A stretch of 22,789 nucleotides of DNA from Labilithrix sp. (GTDB taxonomy: Bacteria; Myxococcota; Polyangia; Polyangiales; Polyangiaceae), in contig JAQBQL010000258.1 of NCBI GenBank assembly GCA_028287035.1, forward strand, positions 1 through 22,789, given 5' to 3'. Shown here one piece after another: positions 1 to 9,852 of this stretch. Made by a program: the position numbers and the translations under genes. The notes beneath the pieces were generated by a model. It was not told the origin of the DNA, ran no database searches, and saw only the letters and a program-made list of their open reading frames with translations. The first letter of the stretch is position 1; each line of letters begins with the position of its first letter.

Positions 1-326
1 TGCTTAACATCGTCTTCGAGCGTCGAAAACCATCGCTGCACAAGCCGCGTCCGAGCCACCAATGCCGTGTGTGACTCGAACTGCATCCTGACAGCGGAGG
101 TCGCGCGGCCATGGGTGCATGTCTTTCTAACTCTCCGCTTCGAGACAACCTCCGTCACACGATTCCTGCCGCTCGCATTCAGGAGGTCCCGTGCAACACC
201 CAGACGCGCCGCAGAGGCTGCCCCGGTCACGAGGTAGCACTTGAACGTGTCGTCGAGCGCCAGTGCGGCGGCTGAGTGGTAGAGTTCGCCCGTTTCAGCA
301 GGTGAAGTTAGCGAGCATTCGGGCAT
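1..326 (-). CDS. Hypothetical protein, N-terminal part only (runs off left edge)
   Basis: The minus strand is open without a stop from an ATG at 326 to the window edge, giving the first 108 residues of a protein whose C-terminus lies outside the window. The start is well supported: GGAGGG sits 7 nt before the ATG, and a TACAAT hexamer lies about 26 nt upstream of the start. The N-terminal part is alanine/leucine rich and probably helical (around residues 12-50), followed by a basic stretch (SKRRVRKT) and another likely helix. I recognise no domain or catalytic motif. It lies downstream of, and in the same direction as, the HD gene, but more than 500 nt away with its own possible promoter, so it is probably a separate unit. 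Open length plus the strong ribosome binding site make it likely real. Confidence 0.55.
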   Translation of the reverse strand, partial: MPECSLTSPAETGELYHSAAALALDDTFKCYLVTGAASAARLGVARDLLNASGRNRVTEVVSKRRVRKTCTHGRATSAVRMQFESHTALVARTRLVQRWFSTLEDDVK

Positions 327-351
327 CGATCAGCCCTCCAGTGCCATAGAC

Positions 352-357
352 ATTGTA
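352..357 (-). promoter_or_regulatory. Possible -10 element upstream of the left-edge gene
   Basis: TACAAT on the minus strand, 25 nt before the ATG at 326, leaving room for a transcript start near 345 and a short leader with the GGAGGG site. No good -35 is found 17 nt upstream, so this is weak. Confidence 0.25.
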
Positions 358-445
358 TCAGTTCAACTTTGCGGCGTTGCGGCCATGCACAACGTGCGAG
401 TCAGGCTGCCTGAGGCATTAGGGCAGGCAGAATAGGGCGTCCCGA

Positions 446-601
446 TCACATCGGCAGCTCGCGCCGCCTCCCAGCACGGCTCGGCCCGAAGGCCAGCAGG
501 AGCTTGCGGCCGTCATCTCCGATCAATCGTTGAACGAGAAAGCGGTACTCGGTGCGCCTTTCGCGTCTACGGTCGAACCGTGCCTGTTTCCGAAACGTCA
601 C
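446..601 (-). CDS. Possible 51-aa basic small protein
   Basis: A GTG-initiated frame of 51 codons on the minus strand ends in TGA at 446. The product is strongly basic (many Arg), with the central stretch YRFLVQRLIGDDGRKLLLAF looking more like protein than random translation. No Shine-Dalgarno is visible before the GTG and there is no in-frame ATG. It could be a real small gene, or the decayed end of a larger one, because the frame is blocked by a stop a dozen codons upstream of the GTG. It lies between the HD gene and the left-edge partial gene on the same strand. No family recognised. Confidence 0.2.
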   Translation of the reverse strand: MTFRKQARFDRRRERRTEYRFLVQRLIGDDGRKLLLAFGPSRAGRRRELPM

Positions 602-739
602 AAGCCGAGTAGCCGAATGAGAGACCCGGTTCTATGACGTGATCCGCTAGGTCTCAGAGGTTCGCGATTAGCAAAATCGTAAAGTCCCGAAGCAACATCT
701 TAGCACCATTTTCGCCTTCGACCGCGAGGCGCAGCGAAC

Positions 740-755
740 TAGTCGGATCCGACTA
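740..755. repeat. Perfect 16-bp palindrome
   Basis: TAGTCGGATCCGACTA reads identically on both strands. It lies about 90 nt beyond the 3' end of the HD gene. It could be a protein-binding site or part of an RNA hairpin; it has no T-tract typical of a terminator. Confidence 0.6.
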
Positions 756-770
756 TCACGCTGTCGTCAC

Positions 771-789
771 GGGCTCTTGAGAAGAGCCC
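771..789. repeat. Hairpin with 8-bp perfect stem and GAG loop
   Basis: GGGCTCTT (771-778) and AAGAGCCC (782-789) pair perfectly around a 3-nt loop. It lies 55-73 nt past the stop of the HD gene, so it could be a transcript-end structure, but neither strand has a U-run after it. A C6-TT-G5 run follows immediately (787-799) and could form a competing structure. Confidence 0.5.
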
Positions 790-843
790 CCCTTGGGGGA
801 CGACGAATCGTTCGCGCGCAACCGCGACGCAGCTTTCACGTCA

Positions 844-3483
844 TCAAGCGCTCGGCTTTTCGCGGCGCGGGAAGAGCGGCGACCAACTTGGGCCCTTAGC
901 CCAGAGCGCTGTTAGCGTGACCGTCGGCACGTTGTAAGAAAAGACGAGCAGATGCCCTTCACCGCCGTAGCCGAGGAGCCGCTCTTCTAGCTTCCTTACG
1001 GTCCATGAGCGGTGAGGCCGCGCCAAGTTCGGCGCGAGTTCGTGCCTCATTCGACGCTCAAGAAAGCAGCGCAAGTCGTTTCGGTCCTCCGTGCTTCGTA
1101 AGATATCGGACGTGTCAAACAGTCGGTGGCTCCCCTCGAGGTCTTCTTCGGCGTCGAGGACTTCGACTCGGTCGAGTCCGTGGCGCTTTACATAGGCCCG
1201 CAGCTCGTCGATGCCCCCGGCGCGTGCGAGGGCGAAGGCGATCTTCACATTGCGCCGCTTCAGGGCAGCCTCACGCTCTTTGTTGAGTCGCCAGACCAAG
1301 TTCTCCTCGAGGAGGAGGTCCTCGTCTTCAGGAAGCTTCTCCAGTCCGATCCACTGGGAGAGTGCTGTTGCGGCGTGCCCCGCGCGCCCACAGAAGTCGT
1401 CCCACAGCAAGATCTCTGCATCGACACCGATCCGTCCGTCGCGATCGAGGGCAAGCTCCAGTGGAAGTACAGGCCGCTGAACATCCCGCGGAAGATCGTT
1501 CATCAGGTATGACAGAAAGGCGCTGCTATCGCCGGTTGCGCCGAGGGGGCACACCACACCCGCGTGCGGGGCGTGCGCGAGCCTACCCTTAAGCGCATTC
1601 GCGAAAAAGTGTCGGTCCTTGAATTGAATCGCTTCAAGCACCAGCAACGCCGTACGGGCAAGACGCTCAGTTTCAAATTGCCGCAGGTAGTCGGCAATTC
1701 GTGCCGGCGAGATTGGCCTGTCGTCATGTGGCTGGTACTGCCCGAAGTCGACTGAGAGCCGTTCGAGGCGCGACCAAGAGGTTCGCAAGAGGGTTTCGAG
1801 AGCATGTTGCCGATGTGACACAACGCGAGCGGTCGGGATCGCTGGCGGATCGTGGTCGCCAAAGTAACCCGCGTTCTTGAGCACGCGCTCGGCGGTCGCG
1901 ATCGCCTCTGGGTCCAAGCGGGTGGCCCGGTATGCATCGGCCCCAAGAACGATGCCGTAGTTCGTCCGCAGCAGATTCCGTGCTGCAACAAATGCGGGGA
2001 GAACCGCCCCCTCTGGCGCGAAGATGTAGACGGTCTGTCGCGACGCCCTTCTACCCGCCTCGGTCCGCTGGCCGCTCAGCGCGGCACTGGCCTGTGTGAA
2101 TTCTTCGACGCTATCGCCAACAAACGCATGCTGGTCGAGGCCGATCTTTCCGATGGGCGGAGCGTCAATTTCCGGCGGTTGCCGCTTGAGGGCGTCCACG
2201 CCGGTGCCGAGGATTCCGGCAACGCGCTCGGCTTCGGTCCGTAGTTCATTCCGCAGGAGGGCGTGCTGCCCTGGGGCCATCAGCCTGGACCAGTTCGCCT
2301 CGTCGTCTGTCGTGACATCCGGGTTCGGTGCCCCGTTCGGTGCCGTTAGAACAACGGCCCTCTTCAGCAGGTCGCGCGCCCGAATCGATGCAAAAGTGGC
2401 ATTCGAAGGCAGGACCAGGAGCTCGTCGTCAACGAGCTGAAGCCAGCCTGGAACGTCGCGCGGCGCCAGTTCTCGGAGCGCTCGACGTACGGTCACTTCG
2501 AGAGCCCGTACCTTGTGGTGGAAGTACATCTTCTCGTAAAGAAGGCTTCTCGCCATCGCGAGCTCGTCGAGGACGCGAGCGCCCGTTCCGGTAAGCGTAA
2601 GGACGCGAACAGTGCTCGAGGTTGTTAGGCCAGCCCACTTCGGGTAGGAAGACGGGAGCTTGTGGGCCGGGACTTCGACAACGCGGACCGTCTCGATAAC
2701 GCGCCGCACGTCGACGGGGCATGGGACCCCGCCCATCATGCTGTCGCGCGGCATGTAATCCAGCTTGTCAGCGTCGAAAGCCCCGTTCACGAGCAGGGTC
2801 AGAAACGCGGCCCCTTCAATCACCGGACCCCCTAGGATGAGACCCGCGATCTGGCGCGTCGCGGCGTTCACGTCGCGGATAAAAGACGCACCGACAACTG
2901 GTAGGCCGAGCAACTCTCGGAACGCAGGTGACTGAACGAACACTGCCGCGAACGCTTCGCTTGCCGAAGGCCGTCGTCGCGGTCGGAACTCACGATGCAT
3001 CCGCTTTCGGAGTCCCTCCACGCCAGGCAGCGCGTTGATGAACTCTTCGGACACGTGACACATGACAGTGTGACCGCAGTCGTGTACCAACGCCGCGATT
3101 CGAAGAAGCCGGCGAGTTGCGTCGTCGACAATTTGTGAACCGGCGTTGCCCGTCCGCTCAATGGCGGCAAGGAGCGCCTCCATCTGATGGACCACGCCGA
3201 GGGAGTGCTCAAGCCGTGTGTGGCCGGCACTGGGATAAACCCAATGGACAACCCCGAGTTGCCTCAGAAACCGAAGCCGCTGCAGGAGCGGCGTGTCAAG
3301 GATTGCTACTTCCCAGGAATCGAGCCGGATAGAGCCCCACAGCGCATCGTTGATAACCTTTGGGCGCGGCTGAACTTCGCCACTCTTGAGCCGCTGGATG
3401 AACGGACGCAACCACCCCTCGACGCAAGCCTCGAGCCCCACGATTAGCTCGATCGTTTCCCCCTCCCCGGTCACGCCAATCAT
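844..3483 (-). CDS. Large HD-domain phosphohydrolase (COG1078-like)
   Basis: An 879-aa protein whose first ~260 residues carry the HD metal-dependent phosphohydrolase signature. The features are the RLRFLRQLG lead-in with YPSAGHTRLEHSLG (H88, H93), the metal pair HDCGH (H134-D135, H138), and the later acidic ligand region DADKLDYMPRDS (residues 237-248), which is characteristic of COG1078 proteins. That family includes dNTP triphosphohydrolases and related nucleotidases, so a nucleotide substrate is likely but not shown. COG1078 proteins are usually about 400-500 aa; the extra ~400 C-terminal residues match no domain I know. The ATG at 3483 has GGGGAG 7 nt upstream. A small gene starts upstream on the same strand (47-nt gap), so the two are probably one operon, read from the intergenic region shared with lexA. 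A role in phage defence through nucleotide depletion is possible but is inference. Confidence 0.8.
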   Translation of the reverse strand: MIGVTGEGETIELIVGLEACVEGWLRPFIQRLKSGEVQPRPKVINDALWGSIRLDSWEVAILDTPLLQRLRFLRQLGVVHWVYPSAGHTRLEHSLGVVHQMEALLAAIERTGNAGSQIVDDATRRLLRIAALVHDCGHTVMCHVSEEFINALPGVEGLRKRMHREFRPRRRPSASEAFAAVFVQSPAFRELLGLPVVGASFIRDVNAATRQIAGLILGGPVIEGAAFLTLLVNGAFDADKLDYMPRDSMMGGVPCPVDVRRVIETVRVVEVPAHKLPSSYPKWAGLTTSSTVRVLTLTGTGARVLDELAMARSLLYEKMYFHHKVRALEVTVRRALRELAPRDVPGWLQLVDDELLVLPSNATFASIRARDLLKRAVVLTAPNGAPNPDVTTDDEANWSRLMAPGQHALLRNELRTEAERVAGILGTGVDALKRQPPEIDAPPIGKIGLDQHAFVGDSVEEFTQASAALSGQRTEAGRRASRQTVYIFAPEGAVLPAFVAARNLLRTNYGIVLGADAYRATRLDPEAIATAERVLKNAGYFGDHDPPAIPTARVVSHRQHALETLLRTSWSRLERLSVDFGQYQPHDDRPISPARIADYLRQFETERLARTALLVLEAIQFKDRHFFANALKGRLAHAPHAGVVCPLGATGDSSAFLSYLMNDLPRDVQRPVLPLELALDRDGRIGVDAEILLWDDFCGRAGHAATALSQWIGLEKLPEDEDLLLEENLVWRLNKEREAALKRRNVKIAFALARAGGIDELRAYVKRHGLDRVEVLDAEEDLEGSHRLFDTSDILRSTEDRNDLRCFLERRMRHELAPNLARPHRSWTVRKLEERLLGYGGEGHLLVFSYNVPTVTLTALWAKGPSWSPLFPRREKPSA

Positions 3484-3530
3484 GCTCAGACTCCCCAGCC
3501 CCTAGGGTAGCTCAACGATGCTGCAGCCGT

Positions 3531-3920
3531 TCAGCCAGAGGACTCTAGCTGCGCGTGGAACCGTGCCGCGAGTTCGCGAAACGCCTCACGCGCAGGCAGT
3601 TGATCCAGTTCGTGCTTCGCCGATTGCCGGGAGATCTTGAACTGGGCCACTCGCAGTCGCGGGTTCAGCATCGACAAGATGAAGTCGCGCTCCCCCTCGA
3701 GGAGCATCTCGGTGGCTTCGGGCGACACGCCGAAGACGGGATCGAAGTTTTCCAGGATCTCCGCCGCCGGCACCTCTGGGAGTTCGCTCTGCGCGTACTC
3801 GAGCGCTGAACGGAACGCCTCATGAAAGCGCTCCCCCTCAGCTTCGAAGCGGGGCGCCCCGTCGGTTACTCGCTCGCGAAGCGCGTAGAGAAAGCCTCGA
3901 TAGAACATGTCCAAGTTCAT
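3531..3920 (-). CDS. Small acidic hypothetical protein, operon partner of the HD protein
   Basis: A 129-aa protein starting at the ATG at 3920 (MNLDMFYRGFLYALRE), preceded by GGCGAGG at a usable distance. The frame could also open at 3965, but that adds a Cys-containing stretch without support. It is rich in Glu and Leu and looks all-helical: an amphipathic start, a central segment with SPEATEMLLEGERDFIL, and a basic C-terminal third. No signal peptide, membrane segment or catalytic motif is visible, and I do not recognise the family. It is the first gene of the minus-strand pair with the HD phosphohydrolase and is divergent from the LexA-family gene, so it is likely controlled from the same intergenic region. 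A regulatory or accessory subunit of the HD enzyme is a reasonable guess from position only. Confidence 0.65.
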   Translation of the reverse strand: MNLDMFYRGFLYALRERVTDGAPRFEAEGERFHEAFRSALEYAQSELPEVPAAEILENFDPVFGVSPEATEMLLEGERDFILSMLNPRLRVAQFKISRQSAKHELDQLPAREAFRELAARFHAQLESSG

Positions 3921-4057
3921 CACAACCTCGCCGTCGGACACGGGCCGACAGAAGACCGCTGGCATCGGAACGAGGCCTCACCGTAGCCGAGTTCTCGCGC
4001 TGCGCGGTTGCTGGTGGTTGGGGGAAACGTGTGGGTTCGCGACAAATTTCGTCCCTG

Positions 4058-4075
4058 CCATGAGGTCAGGCATGG
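4058..4075. promoter_or_regulatory. Inverted repeat CCATG-N8-CATGG in the divergent intergenic region
   Basis: CCATG (4058-4062) and CATGG (4071-4075) are mirror halves with an 8-nt spacer. It lies between the divergent small gene/HD operon and lexA, about 14 nt before the GTATAC site. It is a second candidate operator, weaker because 5-bp arms occur often by chance. Confidence 0.3.
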
Positions 4076-4088
4076 AATAGAGCTCCCG

Positions 4089-4104
4089 GTATACGTATGT
4101 ATAC
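4089..4104. promoter_or_regulatory. Candidate LexA-family operator GTATAC-N4-GTATAC
   Basis: Two perfect GTATAC half-sites separated by 4 nt (GTAT) end 14 nt before the lexA ATG at 4119. GTATAC is self-complementary, so the site is both a direct and an inverted repeat. Its position in a divergent intergenic region right before the repressor gene fits autoregulation and control of the opposite operon. It differs from the E. coli SOS box (CTGT-N8-ACAG), as expected given changed recognition-helix residues in this LexA. It may also overlap the -10 of the lexA promoter, since it contains TATAC/TATGTA-like sequence. Confidence 0.5.
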
Positions 4105-4118
4105 TCGGCCGCACGCAG

Positions 4119-4724
4119 ATGCAACCTATGGGATCGCTGACCGAGCGGCAGCAGGTTGTGCTGGCCTTCTTCAACGAGACCGTGCGTGACACGGGTGCTC
4201 CGCCGACGATCCGAGAGGTGATGGTTTCCTGCGGGCTTAAGTCACCGCGGGGTGCAGAGCTCCAGCTCAAGGCGCTCGCGAAGTGCGGCTACCTCGTACA
4301 CAAGCCGGGGACGAAGCTGGCCTACCGTCCGCTGGTTGGCGGGAAGCAGGCGACAGTCCCGTTGCTTGGCAGCGCGCCTGCAGGACACCCGCGTGAACAG
4401 CCGGAGGCCTATGAGCGCGGAGTTTCGCTTCCGTGGAGCTTCACTGACGGGTCGTTCGCGGTTCGGGTCATGGGCGACAGCATGCGTGACGCGCACATCC
4501 TCGACGGCGACCTTGTCGTCGTCGAAACAGAGCGGGATCCGAGAAACGGCGACATCGTGCTCGCGATGGTCGACGGCCAACAAACCATCAAGCGTCTGCG
4601 AACCGATCGGTCAGGGTGGTGGCTGGAGCCCGAGAATCCGGCGTATCCGACGATCACACCGCGCGTTGAGGGCGACCGAGTCGTAGGTTGCATCGGAGCA
4701 CTCGTGCGGAAGATACGGGCATGA
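4119..4724 (+). CDS. lexA: LexA-family self-cleaving transcriptional repressor
   Basis: A 201-aa protein with full LexA architecture. The N-terminal winged helix (residues 6-70, LTERQQVVLAFF through PPTIREVMVSCGLKSPRGAE) is followed by a hinge with the Ala88-Gly89 cleavage bond (LLGSAPAGHP) and an S24 peptidase domain with nucleophile Ser121 (VMGDSM) and general base Lys158 (GQQTIKRL). All residues needed for RecA-stimulated self-cleavage are present. The recognition helix reads SPRGAELQ where E. coli has SPNAAEEH, so the operator should differ. The frame opens earlier at a TTG (4008), but homology begins at the ATG at 4119 or 4128; neither has a strong Shine-Dalgarno. It is divergent from the small gene/HD operon, with a palindromic site at 4089-4104 between them. 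It could be the chromosomal SOS regulator or an accessory LexA paralogue; the unusual neighbours favour the latter. Confidence 0.88.
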   Translation: MQPMGSLTERQQVVLAFFNETVRDTGAPPTIREVMVSCGLKSPRGAELQLKALAKCGYLVHKPGTKLAYRPLVGGKQATVPLLGSAPAGHPREQPEAYERGVSLPWSFTDGSFAVRVMGDSMRDAHILDGDLVVVETERDPRNGDIVLAMVDGQQTIKRLRTDRSGWWLEPENPAYPTITPRVEGDRVVGCIGALVRKIRA

Positions 4725-4882
4725 CGTCCGAGCACGCCCGCGCTTCGGAGGTTATGGGAGAGATCGTAGCGGAGGCGACTAATCAAGTTGGCGCTGCAGC
4801 GCCGGTTTGCGTTCTTCTTCGCCGGCTCGTACGGATGGTTCGCAGCCCCGACGGCTCCTTCGGTACCTCCGCTAACGGCTGA
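4721..4882 (+). CDS. Possible 53-aa small protein coupled to lexA
   Basis: The lexA stop overlaps an ATG in the sequence ATGA (4721-4724), opening a 53-codon frame. The start of the product (MTSEHARASEVMGEIVAEAT) looks helical and the rest is basic. The 4-nt overlap is a common sign of coupled translation, but the short length, lack of recognised homology and the competing open frames in this stretch keep confidence low. The frame contains a perfect 14-bp palindrome (GGCGCTGCAGCGCC, 4790-4803). From 4883 to 5004 nothing else coding was seen. Confidence 0.25.
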   Translation: MTSEHARASEVMGEIVAEATNQVGAAAPVCVLLRRLVRMVRSPDGSFGTSANG

Positions 4883-5004
4883 AGTGAGGCAGGCGACCAA
4901 CTGCGTCGGTCGGACGGGCAGCGCGGCATCGAGTCGGTGCATGTGTGCCACGTGTCAAGCGCGAAGCGTGCGGCCCGTCGGACACAACGTTCTGTACTTC
5001 AACA

Positions 5005-5735
5005 CTACCATTCAAGCTCCGGCCCGACGGTCCGCAGGCGTACCCTCACCGCTTCGTAGTCGGGCATCACCCGTGCCAGGACGGACCAGAACGCTGCCGA
5101 GTGATCGTGGTGGACCAGGTGCGCGAGTTCGTGGGCGATCACGTAGTCGACGAGCGCCGGACTCGCCTGCACGATTCGCCAGTTGAACCTGAGCGTTCCG
5201 TCGACCGAAGCGCTCGCCCACCTCCTTCCGGGCGCCGAGATGAGCACCTTTGCCGGTGCCGCGCCGATCTTCCGGGCCCACCGCCCGACCCGTGGCGTGA
5301 TCGCTTCCCGCGCGCGACGGGTGTACCAGTCGACCAGCGCGGCGCGAGCGTAGGCACTCTCGTCAGTCGGCGAGAGGTCGCCCGGTACCGGCAAGTACAA
5401 CCAGCCGCCGGTCAGGCGCATCGGGGCGACCCCGGGGCCTCGTTCCAGGCGCAGCCGGTACTGCTTGCCGAGGTACGAGAAGGTCTCGCCCGAGAGGAAC
5501 TCCTTGCCCGGCGGCCGCGGCGGGCGGTCACTTTGGCGTCGCAGCTTCTCCACAATCCATGGAGCCTTGGTCCGGACGACGTCATCGAGCCTGACGATGG
5601 GCGTCAGCGCCGGCGCGGTCACGACGACGCCAACCTCGCGGTCGATCGCGAGAGACACCGTCTGGCGCTTCGCGCTCCGCTGGATCGCGTACGGGATCGT
5701 CGTGTCGCCCCAGGAGATCGCAGACGTCTCCACGG

Positions 5736-5739
<4 letters not shown>
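5005..5739 (-). CDS. YgjP/SprT-type zinc metallopeptidase
   Basis: A 244-aa protein of the YgjP-like metallopeptidase family (M48/DUF45 group). The zinc site is HELAH at residues 203-207 (ligands H203 and H207, catalytic E204) followed by the family pattern HHDHSAAFW, where H213 is the expected third ligand. There is no signal peptide or membrane helix, so it is cytoplasmic. Genes of this family are often found beside hsdR in type I R-M operons, and here it is the last gene. The GTG at 5739 overlaps the hsdR stop (GTGA), but AGGAGG lies only 2 nt before it; the next in-frame GTG at 5733 is 8 nt from that site and may be the true start. Its substrate is unknown; a role in turning over restriction subunits would be speculation. 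Confidence 0.85.
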
Positions 5740-8767
<3,028 letters not shown>

Positions 8768-8768
<1 letters not shown>

Positions 8769-9745
8769 CAAGCTCCGCCTCGCCACTGGCCGCGGTCGTC
8801 CCAGAGCCGGAGGAGGGCATCGCCGTCCTGGTCCGTATCCGTGGGCATCGTCCGCAGGTTCACGCCCAGCTTGCGTGCGAGGCCGCGACCGGCAGCCTTC
8901 CGCAGCTGCGGCCAGGGAACTGGCTTCGCTCCCCTCGGCGCTTCGCAGAGCAGCAGGTACCCACGTTTGCCATCGCCGCGTGTGTAACGCTCGACTCCAA
9001 GATACTGAGCGGGCGGGTAAACGTCGGACGCGGATTCATCTCGCATGCCGACGAGGAGCCAGTCACCGACTGCGAGCTTCCGGAAAAAGTTCATCTCGCG
9101 CGCGTAGTGCAACGAGTCCACGTAGGTGTTCTCGTAAGCGAGCTTCTCCCGCGTGCGCTCGACCACGGCCGCGACCCGCTTCTCTTCTTCGTGCGCCATA
9201 TCCGCGTACCGGAGGCCCCCGATCATCCAGACCGTCCTGCGGCGCGCCTTCTTCTCCCCTGGGGTTCGGTGGCTGCCGCCGCCGAAGTTCGGAGGGCGGT
9301 ACTCGGCAAGACACTTCGCGAGGTACTCCTTGCGGACGGGCTCGTTGCAAAGCAGGCCGAACGTGTCGGCAGCCCGACGAAGGACTGCTGCGTCGTCGGT
9401 CAGGATTGCGGCTTCATCGAGCGTGTTCTTTGCATGGCTCGAGATGTTCGACGAGCCGGCGATCACGACGCGGTCGATGATCAGGAACTTGGCATGAAGG
9501 GTCTCCCGCGAGAACACCTTCACCTTCCGGCGCAGCAGCTTCTTCACCTCCGACGGGTTCGTCACGCCGGAGCGCACGGCACGGAGGCTCATGTCCACGA
9601 CGAGCTCGTCGCCCGCTCGTAGGGGCAAGAGCTTGCTCCCGCCGGTGCCGAGGTACGCGATGGCAGCGCGGACTTTCTTCGCACGTGGGATTCGCGCGGC
9701 CAGCTCGTCCCAGAGCTGCGCCTTGAAGAGGAAACGTGCGCCCAT
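8768..9745 (-). CDS. Phospholipase D-superfamily nuclease-like protein
   Basis: A 325-aa protein with one HKD motif: LHAKFLIID (H84, K86, D91) followed by AGSSN (97-100) and E111, the canonical HxK(x)4D(x)nGSxN pattern. A single motif implies a dimer, as in Nuc/BfiI-type PLD nucleases. The first ~125 residues form the PLD domain. The rest includes a helical stretch and a likely beta-rich C-terminal part (GDWLLVGM through RGYLLLCEAPRG) that I cannot assign firmly; it faintly recalls small PUA/EVE-like barrels. The ATG at 9745 overlaps the stop of a 35-aa frame (TGATG) with AAGGA about 9 nt upstream, and its own stop overlaps the hsdR start (TGATG). Position inside a type I R-M operon suggests DNA processing linked to restriction, but the substrate is not shown by sequence. 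Confidence 0.85.
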
Positions 9746-9852
9746 CAGCGTGCGTCCTTACCGGGCGCCGCACGGAACTCGCGGATGGCTTCCATAACCC
9801 TTCGCCCGTTTGCGACGCGTGCGTCCACCGGCTGATCGTATGGCACGTTCAC
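9745..9852 (-). CDS. Possible 35-aa small protein (or read-through tail) between DUF1828-like and PLD genes
   Basis: A GTG directly follows the TGA of the DUF1828-like gene in the same frame (TGAGTG), opening 35 codons that end in TGA sharing its A with the PLD ATG (TGATG). The product contains VANGRRVMEAIREFR, a plausible amphipathic helix. An internal ATG at 9795 with GAAGG just upstream gives a 16-residue alternative. It fills the only gap in an otherwise overlapping operon. It could be a coupling mini-ORF, a real small protein, or the original C-terminus of the upstream gene separated by a nonsense change. Confidence 0.3.
   Translation of the reverse strand: MNVPYDQPVDARVANGRRVMEAIREFRAAPGKDAR

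Larger units (their letters stand above)
602..843. other. Gene-poor stretch with palindromes, downstream of the HD gene
   Basis: No coding frame with a plausible start was found here. The stretch is lower in GC than the rest of the window and contains the two inverted repeats listed separately (740-755 and 771-789). It may hold the 3' end of the HD transcript or be remnant DNA. Confidence 0.4.

Noticed and set aside
771..799. Rho-independent terminator for the HD operon
   Set aside because: The stem is good but no T-run follows on either strand, so it is listed only as a hairpin.
4008..4118. Longer LexA starting at TTG 4008
   Set aside because: The extra residues precede the conserved winged helix and run through the palindromic promoter site; ATG 4119/4128 fits LexA length.
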